A DNA stretch of 64,000 bases, taken from an uncultured Bacteroidota bacterium (lineage in GTDB: Bacteria > Bacteroidota > Rhodothermia > Rhodothermales > Salinibacteraceae). The notes beneath the pieces are model-generated. The model worked only from the letters and a program-made list of their open reading frames with translations. It did not search any database and was not told the DNA's origin. Shown piece after piece: positions 47,142-55,610 of the stretch; within the stretch, counting starts at the first letter, position 1, and each line of letters begins with the position of its first letter. Position numbers and translations under genes: made by a program. Location of the stretch: assembly GCA_913055845.1 (NCBI GenBank), contig CAJXKO010000005.1:1-64000 (forward strand), read 5' to 3'.

Positions 47142-47150
47142 GCCGCTCCT

Positions 47151-48101
47151 GTGTCCGCCCTCTCCGTCTCTTCACTCTCGAAGACCTACCGCACGGGCGT
47201 CCTGCGCCAGTCCACGGTTCGGGCGCTCGACGGTGTGTCGTTGGAGGTAGAGGAGGGTGCCATTTTTGGCCTCCTCGGCCCGAACGGCGCGGGCAAGACA
47301 ACTCTCGTCAAGATCCTTCTCGGCCTGGTTCATCCCACGAGCGGCACGGCCCGGCTCTTCAACCAGCCCGCCGGTGCCCCCGCCGCACGACGGCGGATTG
47401 GCTTCGTCCCCGAAAACCACCGCTTCCCCGGCTTCTTTACCGCCGTGCAGACCCTGCACGCCTACGGCCGCCTGGCGGACGTGCCCCGCGCCACACGCAA
47501 AGAGCGCATTCCTCTCCTGCTCGATCGACTCGATCTCGACGGGCGCGGAGACTCGAAAGTGAAGACGTTTTCCAAGGGCATGCTCCAGCGGCTCGGGCTG
47601 GCACAGGCCCTCCTCAATGAACCGGACCTCCTTTTTCTCGACGAACCGACTGGGGGCGTAGACCCCGTGGGACGCCGCGCGATCCGCGACATCGTGGTGG
47701 AGTTGCGAGACGAAGGCAAAACGATCTTCCTGAACTCCCACCTGCTCTCGGAAGTGGAGAAGGTGTGCTCGCAAATTGCCATCCTGCGCGACGGATCACT
47801 GGTGCGACGCGGAAGCGTAGAGGAGTTGACTGCGGTGGAGCGGGTGTACGACCTCGTGGCCACGCCTCTCCCGGATGCCCTCCAGAGCGACCCGGACCTC
47901 CCCCTGGAGCCGGCCCCAAACGGCACCCCCACCGATCCGGCCCTACAGCAGTACCGCGTCCGCGCCGACGACCGGGCCACCCTCAACGCAGTCCTTGATC
48001 GTCTCCGCGGTGCCGACGTAGAAATCGAATCGATCACGCCCCTCCGCCAGTCGCTCGAAGACTACTTCATCGACGTGGTCGATACGCCCTCCTCAAGCTG
48101 A
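47151..48101 (+). CDS. ABC transporter ATP-binding protein (exporter type)
   Basis: GTG start; LGPNGAGKTTLVKILLGLVHPTSGTARLF; FSKGMLQRLGLAQALL; LFLDEPTGGVDPVGRR. Confidence 0.92.
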   Translation: MSALSVSSLSKTYRTGVLRQSTVRALDGVSLEVEEGAIFGLLGPNGAGKTTLVKILLGLVHPTSGTARLFNQPAGAPAARRRIGFVPENHRFPGFFTAVQTLHAYGRLADVPRATRKERIPLLLDRLDLDGRGDSKVKTFSKGMLQRLGLAQALLNEPDLLFLDEPTGGVDPVGRRAIRDIVVELRDEGKTIFLNSHLLSEVEKVCSQIAILRDGSLVRRGSVEELTAVERVYDLVATPLPDALQSDPDLPLEPAPNGTPTDPALQQYRVRADDRATLNAVLDRLRGADVEIESITPLRQSLEDYFIDVVDTPSSS

Positions 48102-48156
48102 AGACCGACGAGGTGGCCGTCGGTGCCTCGTCCCCCAACTGCCCATACGCGATCCC

Positions 48157-49005
48157 ATGCGCCCCCTCCTCGGCCTCGTCCTCATTACATTTCGGGAGCT
48201 CTGGGCCCGCAAGATCGTGCTCGGCCTGTTCATCATCAGTTCGCTGGTGCTGCTCGCTGTCACGTTTGCCCTCAACCTCGACGTGGTGGAGGGCTCGCTG
48301 GCGGGCATTCGCCTCTTCGGGCAGGAAGCCACACCCGAGGACATGGCCACCGAGGACGGCCCGCCCCTCACACTCGATCGCCTCGTGATCGCTGTGGAGT
48401 CCGTTGTGGCCGGGGTGGCCTACTGGATCGGTATCCTGCTGGCCCTCTTTGCCTCCGCCTCCCTCTTTCCCGATCTGCAGTCCGACGGACGGGTGGAGCT
48501 GCTCCTATCGAAGCCTGTGGGCCGCGTGCAGGCCCTATGTGGCCACGTTCTGGGCGTGTGGAGCGCCGTCGCCGTGCTCACGCTCTACCTTATGGGCGGC
48601 GTCTGGATCATTATGTCTCTGAAGACCGGCGTGTGGAACCCGCGGTTTCTCCTGTCGCTCCTCATCGTGGTAGGCATGTTTGCGGTTATGTACGCGGCCG
48701 TTACGCTCATGGGCGTGTGGACCGAGAGCACGGCTTTGGGGCTCATCGTCTCGTATGGGCTCATCTTTGTGTCGATGGTCCTGGCGGCGGCCGACCAGAT
48801 CAGCCCCACACTCGGCGCCGTGGGCCGGCCGGTATTCTGGGGCCTTTACCATACGCTACCCAACTTCACAGAGGTAACCAAGATCGTGTCGACCCTCGCA
48901 AAGGGCAATACCGTGTCGTCGTGGTACCCCTTCTTCTCCTCCCTACTGTTTGGGGGCGCGGCCTACGGCGTAACCGGCTACTGGTTTGCCCAGCGTGACT
49001 TCTGA
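48157..49005 (+). CDS. ABC transporter permease (ABC-2 type)
   Basis: Six hydrophobic helices; LGLVLITFRELWARKIVLGLFIISSLVLLAVTF; SDGRVELLLSKPVGRVQALCGHVLGVW; paired with the ATPase. Confidence 0.85.
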   Translation: MRPLLGLVLITFRELWARKIVLGLFIISSLVLLAVTFALNLDVVEGSLAGIRLFGQEATPEDMATEDGPPLTLDRLVIAVESVVAGVAYWIGILLALFASASLFPDLQSDGRVELLLSKPVGRVQALCGHVLGVWSAVAVLTLYLMGGVWIIMSLKTGVWNPRFLLSLLIVVGMFAVMYAAVTLMGVWTESTALGLIVSYGLIFVSMVLAAADQISPTLGAVGRPVFWGLYHTLPNFTEVTKIVSTLAKGNTVSSWYPFFSSLLFGGAAYGVTGYWFAQRDF

Positions 49006-49069
49006 ATCGCGGATGCCCCCTCGTTTTTCCACCGTGCGCCCATCTCCTGTCCCTAAGCCGTCGACGCCC

Positions 49070-49963
49070 ATGATCTACCAAACCCCCGACGCCCTCGACA
49101 TCCACCTCGACGCGCTGCCCGCCCTGCCTCGCCCGAGCCGGGTCGTGCTCACGACGCCTACGCACTTCGACGTGGAGTACGTAATTAATCCCCACATGTC
49201 GGACAACGTGGGCACGGTGAACACGGAGGTCGCATGGCAACAGTGGAAGGCCCTCCGCGCCACGTACACGGCGCTCGACCGGGCCCCCATCGTCGTGAAC
49301 GGACAGGCGGGCCTCCCCGACATGGTGTTTTGCGCGAACCAGACCCTCCCCTTCTATACCCCCAATACCGATACGAAGGGCGTGGTGCTAAGCCGCATGC
49401 ACAGTCCTGAGCGGGCGGACGAGGTGCCGTACTACGCCCGTTTTTTCGAAGAGCGTGGGTACGCCGTCAAATCCCTCCCCGCAGACCTCGACGCGGACTT
49501 CGAGGGCATGGGCGATGCCCTCTGGCATCCCAGCCATCGACTGCTGTGGGGCGGATACGGCTATCGCACAAGTCCCGAAGCCTACGAGGCCCTCAGCGAC
49601 CTGCTGGACGTGCCCGTCGTGCTACTCCGCCTCACCGATCCCGACTACTACCATCTCGACACCTGCCTCTGCCCGCTCGACGCGAATCACGCCCTCGTGG
49701 CGCCCGAGGCGTTCGACGAGACGGGACGGGCCCTCATCGACGCGCTCTTCGACACCCCCATCGAGGTACCCGACCACGAGGCGCGCCACCAGTTCGCCTG
49801 CAATGCACACTCCCCGGACGGGACGCACGTCCTCATTCAGGAAGGCTGCGAAGAGACCAACAACCGGCTACGCACCCACGACTTCGTACCCGTCGAACTC
49901 GACACCAGCGAGTTCATGAAGGCAGGCGGCTCGGTCTTCTGCATGAAACAGATGATCTGGTGA
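49070..49963 (+). CDS. Amidinotransferase / dimethylarginine dimethylaminohydrolase-like (arginine deiminase superfamily) protein
   Basis: GLPDMVFCANQTLPFY, FEGMGDALWHPSHRLLWGGYGYRTSPEAYEAL, YYHLDTCLCPLD, GGSVFCMKQMIW with C-terminal Cys. Confidence 0.82.
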   Translation: MIYQTPDALDIHLDALPALPRPSRVVLTTPTHFDVEYVINPHMSDNVGTVNTEVAWQQWKALRATYTALDRAPIVVNGQAGLPDMVFCANQTLPFYTPNTDTKGVVLSRMHSPERADEVPYYARFFEERGYAVKSLPADLDADFEGMGDALWHPSHRLLWGGYGYRTSPEAYEALSDLLDVPVVLLRLTDPDYYHLDTCLCPLDANHALVAPEAFDETGRALIDALFDTPIEVPDHEARHQFACNAHSPDGTHVLIQEGCEETNNRLRTHDFVPVELDTSEFMKAGGSVFCMKQMIW

Positions 49964-50021
49964 CGCTACACAACAACACGATTGACCGTGTCTACCCTCT
50001 GGCATTCATCCCCGTCGCGGC

Positions 50022-50738
50022 GTGCACGAGCCGGCCCTCATTTCGGTGATCATCCCTACGCTCAACGAAGCGAACACGCTCGGGCCCACTCTGCGGCAGG
50101 TGCAGGCCCAGGCCCCGCCGGTGGAGTCAATCGTCGTAGATGGAGGGTCCGACGACGAAACCCAGTCCCTCGCTCGGTCCCGTGGGGCTGCTGTGCTGGA
50201 GGCCCCGCAGGGTCGTGCCACACAGATGAACCGTGGCGCCGAGGCGGCGGCGGGCCGCATTTTCCTCTTTCTGCACGCCGACACCCTGCTTCCCCCCCAC
50301 GGCCTATCCCTCATCCGCCGCGCCCTCAATGCCCCCGATACGGCGGCCGGTACGTTCTGCCTCCAGTTCGACGACCCAACCCCGCTGCTCCGCTTCTATG
50401 CCTGGTGTACACGCTGGCCCTGGATCCGACTCTGCTTTGGGGATCGGGGCCAGTTCGTAGAGCGGTCGGCGTTCGAGGCCGTGGACGGATTTCCCGAGTG
50501 GCCCCTCTTTGAAGACCTGGAGCTCGCGGCCCGCCTCCAGGCCCACGGCGGATTCAAAATCCTTGACGCGTCCGTAACCACCTCGGCCCGCCGCTTCCGG
50601 CGCGAGGGCCCCGTGCGCCAACAACTCCGTAACCTCTACCTGTGGAGCCACTACATGCGGGGCACCGATCCCGAGCGTGTATCACATCTCTACGACACCC
50701 CGTCCCCCGATTCCGAGGCCGAGCGCCTTTCATCTTGA
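50022..50738 (+). CDS. Family 2 glycosyltransferase (TIGR04283-like)
   Basis: VHEPALISVIIPTLNEANTLGPTLRQVQAQAPPVESIVVDGGSDDETQSLARS...GRATQMNRGAEAAAGRIFLFLHADTLLP. Confidence 0.88.
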   Translation: MHEPALISVIIPTLNEANTLGPTLRQVQAQAPPVESIVVDGGSDDETQSLARSRGAAVLEAPQGRATQMNRGAEAAAGRIFLFLHADTLLPPHGLSLIRRALNAPDTAAGTFCLQFDDPTPLLRFYAWCTRWPWIRLCFGDRGQFVERSAFEAVDGFPEWPLFEDLELAARLQAHGGFKILDASVTTSARRFRREGPVRQQLRNLYLWSHYMRGTDPERVSHLYDTPSPDSEAERLSS

Positions 50739-50777
50739 CGTCCCGCGCCAAAAATGTAAATATCTTGTAATCCGACT

Positions 50778-50818
50778 TGTACTACTACGACTTCTATAAT
50801 ACTAAATAGATAGTACAA
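50778..50818. promoter_or_regulatory. Candidate BlaI-type operator/promoter: TTGTACTA...TAGTACAA flanking a TATAAT element
   Basis: Perfect 8-bp arms 50778-50785 and 50811-50818; TATAAT at 50795-50800; 17 bp upstream of the blaI-like gene in an AT-rich stretch. Confidence 0.65.
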
Positions 50819-50834
50819 AGCGAGACACCGCCTT

Positions 50835-51248
50835 ATGCGACGCAAATCCCTGACCCATCTCGGCGAGACGGAAATGGAGGTCCTCCACCATGTGTGGGAC
50901 CTCGGCGAGGCCACCGTGGCGGATGTGCGCGAGCGCATCCTGGAGGACCGCGACGTGGCGTATACCACGGTCATGACGGTATTGAAGAAGCTGGCCGAGA
51001 AGGGCTACCTCGACTACCACAAGGAGGGGCGCTCTTACGTCTACAAGCCCGCGGAGGAGCCGAACGCCGTGCAGCACAGCCTTCTGCGGCGACTGATGGA
51101 AAAGGTCTTTCAGGGCTCGCCCTCTGCCCTCGTGCAGACGCTTGTCCAGCGCGAGGATCTGTCCGATGACGAACGGGCGGAGATCCGAGCCCTCATCGAC
51201 GCCCTCGACGAAGAAGACTCCGAGACCAATGATGCAGACGATGCTTGA
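50835..51248 (+). CDS. BlaI/MecI/CopY-family transcriptional regulator
   Basis: MRRKSLTHLGETEMEVLHHVWDLGEATVADVRERILEDRDVAYTTVMTVLKKLAEKGYLDYHKEGRSYVYKP; penicillinase repressor family. Confidence 0.95.
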   Translation: MRRKSLTHLGETEMEVLHHVWDLGEATVADVRERILEDRDVAYTTVMTVLKKLAEKGYLDYHKEGRSYVYKPAEEPNAVQHSLLRRLMEKVFQGSPSALVQTLVQREDLSDDERAEIRALIDALDEEDSETNDADDA

Positions 51249-52911
51249 CGTTCTGGTCGACCTCGGCACGGCAACGACCGACACGCTTTGGCTTCCCATC
51301 CTGGCGTGGACGGCCCTCGTCCTCCCGCTCTGGGCGTTGCTGGCGCGAACCGACCGGCTCCACCCACACGCCGAATACCGCCTCTCGCAGGTCCTCCTCG
51401 CCGCCCTCCCCCTTGGCATCGCGGCGGTGAGTATCGTCGAGATGCTCCCGGATGCGGCCCGCTCCGCAATGCTTCCCGCGCAGTCGGTCGTTGTGCTGCC
51501 GGCGATCAAGACTACGACCGCGCCGTCCCCTCCCGTCTCGTGGTCGTGGATGCACGCAGTGGGCCTCCTCACCGTCGGGGCCCTAGGTGTCGGATTGTTT
51601 CAAATGGGTCGCCTTGCGCTCCAGGTCGTAGCGATGAGACGCGTTCGGTGTCGTATTCAGGCTACCGCCCCGCGGTCCCTCCGGGCTGAGATGCATCGCC
51701 TCCGGGAGCGCCTTAGGATCTCTCGTCCTGTTCAACTTCGCATTTCGTCGGACGCGACCGTGCCCGTGACGCTCGGCGGCCTCCGACCAGTGGTCCTGGT
51801 GCCGGATCGACTCATGAACGCAACGGAGGAGCTTCGCATGACGCTCCGCCACGAACTCGTCCACATCCGCCGCTGGGACGACTGTGCCCAGTTGGTAGAG
51901 CGACTTATCGCCGCCCTGTTCGCCGTACACCCACTCGTGGGTCGACTGCGGCGACAGATTGCCATGGCGCGGGAGCGGGCGTGTGATGCGGCTGTCCTCG
52001 ACGACGGCGAGACACCCGCAGGCGACTACGCCCGCCTCCTGACCGCCTTTGCGGACGGAACCTCCCCCGATCGTCTCGGCGCCCTCTCGCTCTCCGAATC
52101 GCCCTCCTCCCTCACCGACCGTCTCTCCGCCATGCGTTCCTCGATGCCCTCCGTCCTCTCCTCCCGCTTCGCTCTCGGTACTGCCCTCGTGACCGTCGGG
52201 CTCGGGCTCACGCTCGGCGTGGTCGCCTGCTCGGACACGGCTGGACCCTCGCTCACCGACGACGCAGAGACGCTTGGCGCGACCTCTGAGTCATCTCCTC
52301 AAGGTGTCCCGCACAAGGAAGTTGACGACACTCCGAAACTCGTTGGCGGCATGACGGCCCTTCAAGAATCAATTACGTACCCGGAGATGGCGGAAGACGC
52401 CGGAATTGGGGGCCGCGTGATCGTCCAGTTCGTGGTGGATGAGAACGGAACCGTGACGAATCCGGCGGTTGCAAAGGGCGCCCACAAGCTGCTCAATGAA
52501 GCAGCCCTAGCGGCGGTCAAGGAGCAGACGTTCAAGCCCGGCACGACGGATGGACAACCTGTGCCGGTGCAAATGTCTCTGCCTGTAACCTTCCGACTCG
52601 ACGACGGATCTAACGGGGAATCTGATGGATCCAGCGCCACGTCCGGGACCGATCCCGGCGGTCGCCTCGTCGAGAAGGCCGGCATCCAGGTTATCCGCGT
52701 CCTTATGAACGAAGAGGGCGACCTCCTCCTTGACGACGAGCCGGTGGAGATGTCCAACCTGACCGAAGCAGTCCGCCAGCGCATCACCAAGGATGCCGCC
52801 CGGGCCGCACTCATCTATGCCAGCGGTGCCCCCAGCGACCGTGTCGACGCCGCCGAAGCCAGCCTGAAAGCACTCGACCTCCAAATGGTATACGCCAAGG
52901 CTGCAGAGTGA
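51229..52911 (+). CDS. M56 (BlaR1-like) membrane metallopeptidase fused to TonB C-terminal domain and ExbD-like domain
   Basis: TM helices; MTLRHELVHIRRWDDC (HExxH); YPEMAEDAGIGGRVIVQFVVDENGTVTNPAV...TFKPGTTDGQPV TonB-C; C-terminal IQVIRVLMNEEGDLLLDDEPVEMSNLTEAVRQRI...ALIYASGAPSDRVDAAEASLKAL ExbD-like. Confidence 0.88.
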   Translation: MMQTMLDVLVDLGTATTDTLWLPILAWTALVLPLWALLARTDRLHPHAEYRLSQVLLAALPLGIAAVSIVEMLPDAARSAMLPAQSVVVLPAIKTTTAPSPPVSWSWMHAVGLLTVGALGVGLFQMGRLALQVVAMRRVRCRIQATAPRSLRAEMHRLRERLRISRPVQLRISSDATVPVTLGGLRPVVLVPDRLMNATEELRMTLRHELVHIRRWDDCAQLVERLIAALFAVHPLVGRLRRQIAMARERACDAAVLDDGETPAGDYARLLTAFADGTSPDRLGALSLSESPSSLTDRLSAMRSSMPSVLSSRFALGTALVTVGLGLTLGVVACSDTAGPSLTDDAETLGATSESSPQGVPHKEVDDTPKLVGGMTALQESITYPEMAEDAGIGGRVIVQFVVDENGTVTNPAVAKGAHKLLNEAALAAVKEQTFKPGTTDGQPVPVQMSLPVTFRLDDGSNGESDGSSATSGTDPGGRLVEKAGIQVIRVLMNEEGDLLLDDEPVEMSNLTEAVRQRITKDAARAALIYASGAPSDRVDAAEASLKALDLQMVYAKAAE

Positions 52912-53000
52912 GGCTCCACAACCGGCAGCCCGCACCATACACAAAATGGCATGGGTCGAGCTTCGAAACAGGGGCTCGGCGCTCTCTATTTTCCAGTCCT

Positions 53001-53525
53001 CTACCGTACCACCTGACGAGCCGGATGGTCGGGGTCCGGCTCAGTGACGCCCCGCTCGGCCGGATCTCCCTCGCGGCGCAGGCTCCAGTTCCAAAACCAG
53101 ATGGCGAGGCCGAAGAGGAGCGCAGCCCCGAGACTCATGAGTCCGTTGATGCCGGCAATTCGGATTTGCGTGTCCACAACCGGCGTCGCCTTGATGGGCT
53201 CCGTCACGACGATGGACCGGCTTCCACCCTTTGTCACGCGAACCTGGAGGGTTTCCTTCTCCTTCAGTGCCGGGACGATGCCGTGGGGCAACGAGAGCCG
53301 TTCCCGGGTTAGTACCGAGCCGTCGGGCATCGGGACGCGGATGCTCACGTAGTCGTACGTCACCTGCGTTCGATTCGAGACCTTCACGTCCTGCACCTCC
53401 GCCGTGGCCGCCGTGCCCTGGGTCTTGGTGGTATGCAGGTCGTAGGCCACCCTGGCCTGGTGCGCCGAGAGGCCCACGAAAAGAATGGGGAGCACCCAGG
53501 CAAGGCGGGCAATCCAGCGCGTCAT
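53001..53525 (-). CDS. DUF3592-like membrane protein
   Basis: Two TM helices bracketing an extracellular segment: TAEVQDVKVSNRTQVTYDYVSIRVPMPDGSVLTRERLSLPHGIVPALKEKETLQVRV. Confidence 0.65.
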   Translation of the reverse strand: MTRWIARLAWVLPILFVGLSAHQARVAYDLHTTKTQGTAATAEVQDVKVSNRTQVTYDYVSIRVPMPDGSVLTRERLSLPHGIVPALKEKETLQVRVTKGGSRSIVVTEPIKATPVVDTQIRIAGINGLMSLGAALLFGLAIWFWNWSLRREGDPAERGVTEPDPDHPARQVVR

Positions 53526-53628
53526 TGAGCAGGAGGCGTCGAGAAAAGAGAGTGCACGGGACGGTTGTACGAGGCCGCCCCGCCGTCGGTCAGGCGGGGC
53601 TGAAGATTGTCGGTGAAAATTGGTCGGC

Positions 53629-54129
53629 CTACGATAGGAAGAGGTAGGGACGCCAGTCCTCTTTGACCTCTCCGGCAAAATCGCGGAGGAACATGACGTA
53701 ACTGGGGCGGAACGGCTCGCGCTCCAGCTCCATGCCCGCCTCGCCCGGCGTGGCGTCGCCCTTCTGATTATTACACGTCACGCAGGCTGCCACCAGGTTC
53801 TCCCAGGTATCGCGCCCGCCGCGCGACTTCGGGACAACGTGGTCGATGGTGAGATTGGACTCAGCCCCACAGTACTGGCAGGTCTTATGGTCGCGCTTCA
53901 GCACGTTCTTGCGGGACAGCATCACCCGCTTGTACGGGACGTTTGCGTACTGCTTGAGCCGCACGATGCTCGGCCACGGCATTTCCGTGCTCGGCGACCG
54001 GATGTGCTGGTCGTCGGCCGCCTCAACTAGATGCACCTTCTGCAGGTGCATAAGGACGACGGCTCGCTCCACGCTACACACAGTGAGCGCGCTATAGTCT
54101 TGGTTCAGAACGAGGACGTTCCCGTTCAT
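53629..54129 (-). CDS. HNH endonuclease family protein
   Basis: VLNQDYSALTVCSVERAVVLMHLQKVHLVEA; KTCQYCGAESNLTIDHVVPKSRGGRDTWENLVAACVTCNNQKGDATPGEAGM. Confidence 0.92.
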   Translation of the reverse strand: MNGNVLVLNQDYSALTVCSVERAVVLMHLQKVHLVEAADDQHIRSPSTEMPWPSIVRLKQYANVPYKRVMLSRKNVLKRDHKTCQYCGAESNLTIDHVVPKSRGGRDTWENLVAACVTCNNQKGDATPGEAGMELEREPFRPSYVMFLRDFAGEVKEDWRPYLFLS

Positions 54130-54166
54130 AGGGTACGGTCCTCCCGTGCAGTAAGCCTCCGGATCC

Positions 54167-54196
54167 GGACCGGAGCAGGACGGACCGGAGCAGGAC
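54167..54196. repeat. Perfect 15-bp tandem duplication GGACCGGAGCAGGAC x2
   Basis: 54167-54181 and 54182-54196, followed by a further GGAC; in the leader upstream of the HNH gene. Confidence 0.9.
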
Positions 54197-54413
54197 GGAC
54201 AACCTGCACGACGTACACAAAAACAGTACGGAAGAGGAGTGCCTCCACCGGGAAACCCGGTTCTGTTTATAAGAGCACTGTACTCGGAGAAAGCCAAAAC
54301 TCCACAAGACCGTATCAGGGAATGTCCCCTTTGTTTCTGTAGATGAGCCCCTGCAGTGTGGTGAATTGTAACATTCGCGGGGGACTCTCCGGGCAGTACG
54401 TCGTCCTTGAGCT

Positions 54414-55547
54414 CTAGCGCTCCATGCCTGAGGCGCGCCCTTCTTCGGTCTCCAGCCGACGACGCACATGCTGCCACGCGGCCGGCGGCTCAGCCTCGAA
54501 GTGCATCGTCTCGCCAGTGATTGGGTGGACAAAGCCGAGCTGATACGCGTGCAGCGCGGGGTGCGGAAGCGTGTCGAAGAGCGCCTCGAAGAAGTCGCGC
54601 CGTGCCGCATCTTGAGAGCCATACCGGACACGCTGCCCGCCATACTTCGGGTCCCCAAGGAGCGGATGCCCCTGTGAGCGGGCGTGCACTCGGATCTGAT
54701 GGGTGCGACCGGTTTCTAGCTCAAACTCGACGACGGAGGTATCGGCGTGAACCTCGATGGTCTTGTGGTGCGTGACGGCCCACTTTCCCTCGTTCTCCGG
54801 CACCACGGCCATGCGCTGACGACGGTGCGGGTCGCGCCCAATGGCCCCCTCAATGGTCCCACGGGGCGACTCGAACTCCCCCCACACAATCGCGCGGTAC
54901 CGCCGCTCCACCGTGTGGTCCTTAAACTGCTCCGCCAACGGCTGATGAGCCCGATCCCGCTTCGCGACGACCAGCAGCCCGGAGGTCCCCTTGTCTAGCC
55001 GGTGCACAATTCCGGGCCGTACGACGGGGTGATCGGGCGCCTCGGGCAACGCGTTGATCATCGACAGCCCCACCTCTTCGTCCTTTGCAGCGGCGGGATC
55101 GTCGTCGGCCGCCACGGCCTGCCCCTCCACATGGTGCAGCAGGGCGTGCACGAGCGTACCCGACCGATGCCCCGGTGCCGGATGAACCACCATGCCCGCC
55201 GGCTTGTGGACGACGAGCAGATCCTCGTCTTCGTAGCGCACATCGAGCGGAATGGCCTCCGGCTCCGCCTGCATGGGCGGCTTGCGAATCAGCCGAAAGA
55301 CAATCTCGTCCCCCGGTTCCACGGCGTAGGATTTCTTGACGCCTTCCCCGTTTACCTTAAGGTGCCCCTTCTTGATTGCCCGCTGGATCTTGGTGCGCGA
55401 AGCCTCAGGATAGAAGCGCGTGAGATACTTGTCGACACGGGGCCCGCTGGTCTCGGTCGTCGGCACCACCACCTCCACGACGTTCTCCTGCCGGGTCACG
55501 TCGGCATCGTAGTTGCTAGGATCGAACGAATCAGGAACCTTCGTCAT
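54414..55547 (-). CDS. rluD: RluD-family pseudouridine synthase with S4 domain
   Basis: RVDKYLTRFYPEASRTKIQRAIKKGHLKVNG (S4); PGIVHRLDKGTSGLLVVAKRDRAHQPLAEQFKDHTVERRYRAIVWG; TGRTHQIRVHARSQGHPLLGDPKYG. Confidence 0.94.
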   Translation of the reverse strand: MTKVPDSFDPSNYDADVTRQENVVEVVVPTTETSGPRVDKYLTRFYPEASRTKIQRAIKKGHLKVNGEGVKKSYAVEPGDEIVFRLIRKPPMQAEPEAIPLDVRYEDEDLLVVHKPAGMVVHPAPGHRSGTLVHALLHHVEGQAVAADDDPAAAKDEEVGLSMINALPEAPDHPVVRPGIVHRLDKGTSGLLVVAKRDRAHQPLAEQFKDHTVERRYRAIVWGEFESPRGTIEGAIGRDPHRRQRMAVVPENEGKWAVTHHKTIEVHADTSVVEFELETGRTHQIRVHARSQGHPLLGDPKYGGQRVRYGSQDAARRDFFEALFDTLPHPALHAYQLGFVHPITGETMHFEAEPPAAWQHVRRRLETEEGRASGMER

Positions 55548-55610
55548 GACTCACTCCCTCTCTATCGTCTGGACATTCAACCCTCCGTTTCCCCCTCGTG
55601 TCTCCGTGTG

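Noticed and set aside
53577-53600. GCCCCGCC/GGCGGGGC hairpin after the HNH gene
   Set aside because: Stem is good but there is no U-tract; not called as a terminator.
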